DNA of 64,000 nt from Certhia americana (lineage: Eukaryota; Chordata; Aves; Passeriformes; Certhiidae): NCBI GenBank assembly GCA_018697195.1, contig CM031866.1:9961796-10025795 (forward strand), written 5' to 3'. Position 1 is the stretch's first letter; each line of letters begins with the position of its first letter. Positions 61,953-64,000 of this stretch are shown piece after piece. The notes beneath the pieces were generated by a model. The model ran no database searches. It saw nothing but the letters and a program-made list of their open reading frames with translations, and was not told the origin of the DNA. Both the position numbers and the translations under genes were made by a program.

Positions 61953-64000
61953 ATGCCTGCAGAGCAGAGCATTGCAGGTTACATGCTCCTCACACTGAGA
62001 GCCAGCAGGCACACATTTGGGGTTTGGCACTTACTCTCTCTTCTGCTCTCTTCTCTGGCCAAGCACCACATGTGCCCATTCAAAATTTCTCTCTAACTAC
62101 CACACAATAGATCTGCATGTTTCTTACTCAGATGTTCAAGGGGAAATTACTGTGTAAATAGAGTTAATAGAATACCTATCATGTCTTACATCCTGCTCTG
62201 AAATCTGGATGGAGGAGAAGACTTTCTGCATTAAGAAATGCTAGCATCAGAACGCAAAACAATCATAAAGCATTTGAGATTTGGGTGCACAGGCAGGGCA
62301 CAATCTGTATTATTGCCACCACACCATATGATCAGAACCTTTGCAAAAGCAGGCTACTGAAAATGCACATATTTTTATTCTTCAATGTGTTACAAAGAGG
62401 TAACTCAAGTTCTTTTCTAGCTTGAGGAACCTGTCTAAAACCTGTCCTACATTAGGATCAGGGGGTTTGTTTCCTTCCCACTAATAGGCTAGTCCAAAGG
62501 TGCTACTATTTCGCATTCAGTGCTGCTGAAATTCTATCTGAACTGAAAAATCAGTGAAATTCTGCTGGAAGAAATATTTTTTTTTCTTTAGTGCCTGAAT
62601 GGAAAATAACTAATAAGACCTGCAGAAGGGAAGGTGGTCTCATGCCCATTGCTTGTCACTGAATCACTTCTGGGCAGCAGCAGCAGAACCTGGCTCAGGT
62701 CAGGTGCCAGGGCTGCTGCTGCTGCCCCAGTTCTGTGAGTATGAGTGGGAGAGGAACCAAGGTCTGGGGAATCTTCCTTCAGCCCAAGTGATGAAGGGCC
62801 CTTGTCCTGAATAACAGGATTAGCTTCGCTACTCAAATGAATGGCATCGTGCTCTATTCAGCTGTGACCAGAGCAACATTCATCAGCAACTGCAAAACAC
62901 CTTCTTTGTCCTTCTAGGGAAGGAAACAGTCAAAGTGGAACTTTTCCCTGGTAACTAAGGCCATGCCCAGCTTGGGAAATCAAGGGAAAGTTACACTACT
63001 TTTTGTTCTCCAGTATTCCCTTTTGCAGGGGAATGAGAGCATTTCCATTTCCATAACTCTTATCTGAAAAAATATCAGCTGGAAAGTAATTTTTTCTTTT
63101 CCTTTATAAAACCCCAAAAATTTAAAGCTCCTTGTCTGACCAGGCGGGGTTGGTGTTTAGTAATGAGACTGGAAAAGGGGCAGCAACAGTAACATGAAAA
63201 CACAGCCTAAAGTTTTCTAAAATTAGAAATGACTCCCTGAAAGTTTTGAAAGCACATGATCTGCTCAAACATGTGAGCAGCAATATTTCTTTTAATTTGC
63301 TCCAACTCACTAGGAACACACTCTGGACAGGAACTAGCCTGTTTCTATAAGTAACCTTCACTCCTGAACAGATACCATGCAAAATTAATTCAGGAGACTC
63401 TCTGAATACTAATGGACTCAACTAAAAGACTAACTTAACAACTGTTGATATATTCACCTAGATCTGATGGCAAAAAGAAACAGACTTGCTCAGCTCCAGC
63501 AGAACTGACCCCTCAGTGCAGGCATCACTCACTGTAATGTTTCCCATTGCCTTTCTTAGATAAGATGGCATCTAAGTCTGTCAAGAAGCCTCAATCTATT
63601 TAGCTTGACATCAGTGTCAAGCCAATGATGGGCCAAAGGAAGGAACCAAGAGGAAAATCATCATCAGCCCCTGGATGTCACACTCTCTAGGACAGGCAAG
63701 CTGAATGAAAGAGCAGCAAACACACATCCTCACTCTGCACCTGCCCCTTTCCTGTCTTTCCTGCAGCCTCCTCCCTTTCATGTCTCCAGTGTCACCCTTT
63801 GTTGGGTGCCATTTCCCAATACATGGCCAATATATTCACTGTGGGAGCCAAGGCTTAAAGACAGCTTATAATATCTGAACTAACCTCTGTTCCCTGGATC
63901 TTTCCCAGCTTTTGGAATCCAGATGTCTTCACCTGGGCCCTGCTCCTGCAAGTAGAGGGTGAATTTTCACACTCTGCCTATGAGCTTTGTCACAGGATGT

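Larger units (their letters stand above)
50966..64000. other. Non-coding, gene-poor stretch
   Basis: No coding gene recognised. The 153-codon plus-strand frame at 53511-53972 has no recognisable domain. The stretch contains T-rich runs, a GC-richer patch at 57,830-58,330, a GT microsatellite, ancient repeat-like fragments, a homeodomain-motif cluster at about 56,700-56,900 and two splice-flanked exon candidates. Confidence 0.6.

Noticed and set aside
1..64000. tRNA, rRNA, microRNA, CRISPR arrays, endogenous retroviruses and DNA transposons with termini
   Set aside because: Both strands were scanned by eye for tRNA T-arm words, regular direct repeats with spacers, LTR-like pairs and long terminal inverted repeats. 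None was convincing. Old, diverged copies could be missed without a database search.

Overview
The window is vertebrate genomic DNA, most likely from a bird. Evidence: eight coding exons with GT-AG introns encode the N-terminus of a class 6 semaphorin; two CR1 LINE 3' ends are recognisable; introns are short and interspersed repeats are few. Crocodilians and turtles also carry CR1, so 'bird' is an inference. There is no operon, CRISPR array, phage or other prokaryotic feature.

Region 1 (1-3,296, minus strand): the start of SEMA6D. I joined eight coding exons by hand: 3155-3263, 2664-2775, 2002-2062, 1828-1890, 1640-1741, 1329-1419, 932-1051 and 382-470. They give 747 nt, exactly 249 codons, with no stop. 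The product has a signal peptide and the first part of the sema beta-propeller. The rest of the gene (remaining sema domain, PSI, transmembrane and long cytoplasmic tail) lies off the left edge.

Region 2 (3,297 to about 19,190): no coding gene found. It is best read as the long intron in the 5' UTR of SEMA6D. It holds a possible MIR-like fragment, poly(A) tracts and a polypyrimidine stretch carrying a predicted G-quadruplex on the SEMA6D sense strand.

Region 3 (about 19,195-20,065): a dense CpG island with GC boxes, a CCAAT box and several good minus-strand splice donors. This is the likely SEMA6D promoter and first non-coding exon.

Region 4 (20,066-64,000): 44 kb with no recognisable protein-coding gene. 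This agrees with the large gene desert known upstream of SEMA6D in other vertebrates. It contains two CR1 fragments, some ancient repeat-like fragments, microsatellites, predicted G-quadruplexes, perfect hairpins and palindromes, a homeodomain/TALE-like motif cluster near 56.7 kb that may be a conserved enhancer, and a few isolated acceptor-donor pairs that could be exons of a non-coding RNA or alternative 5' exons.

I did not find a previously undescribed system. The best leads are the promoter island, the 56.7 kb motif cluster, the G-quadruplex candidates and the orphan splice-flanked exon candidates.
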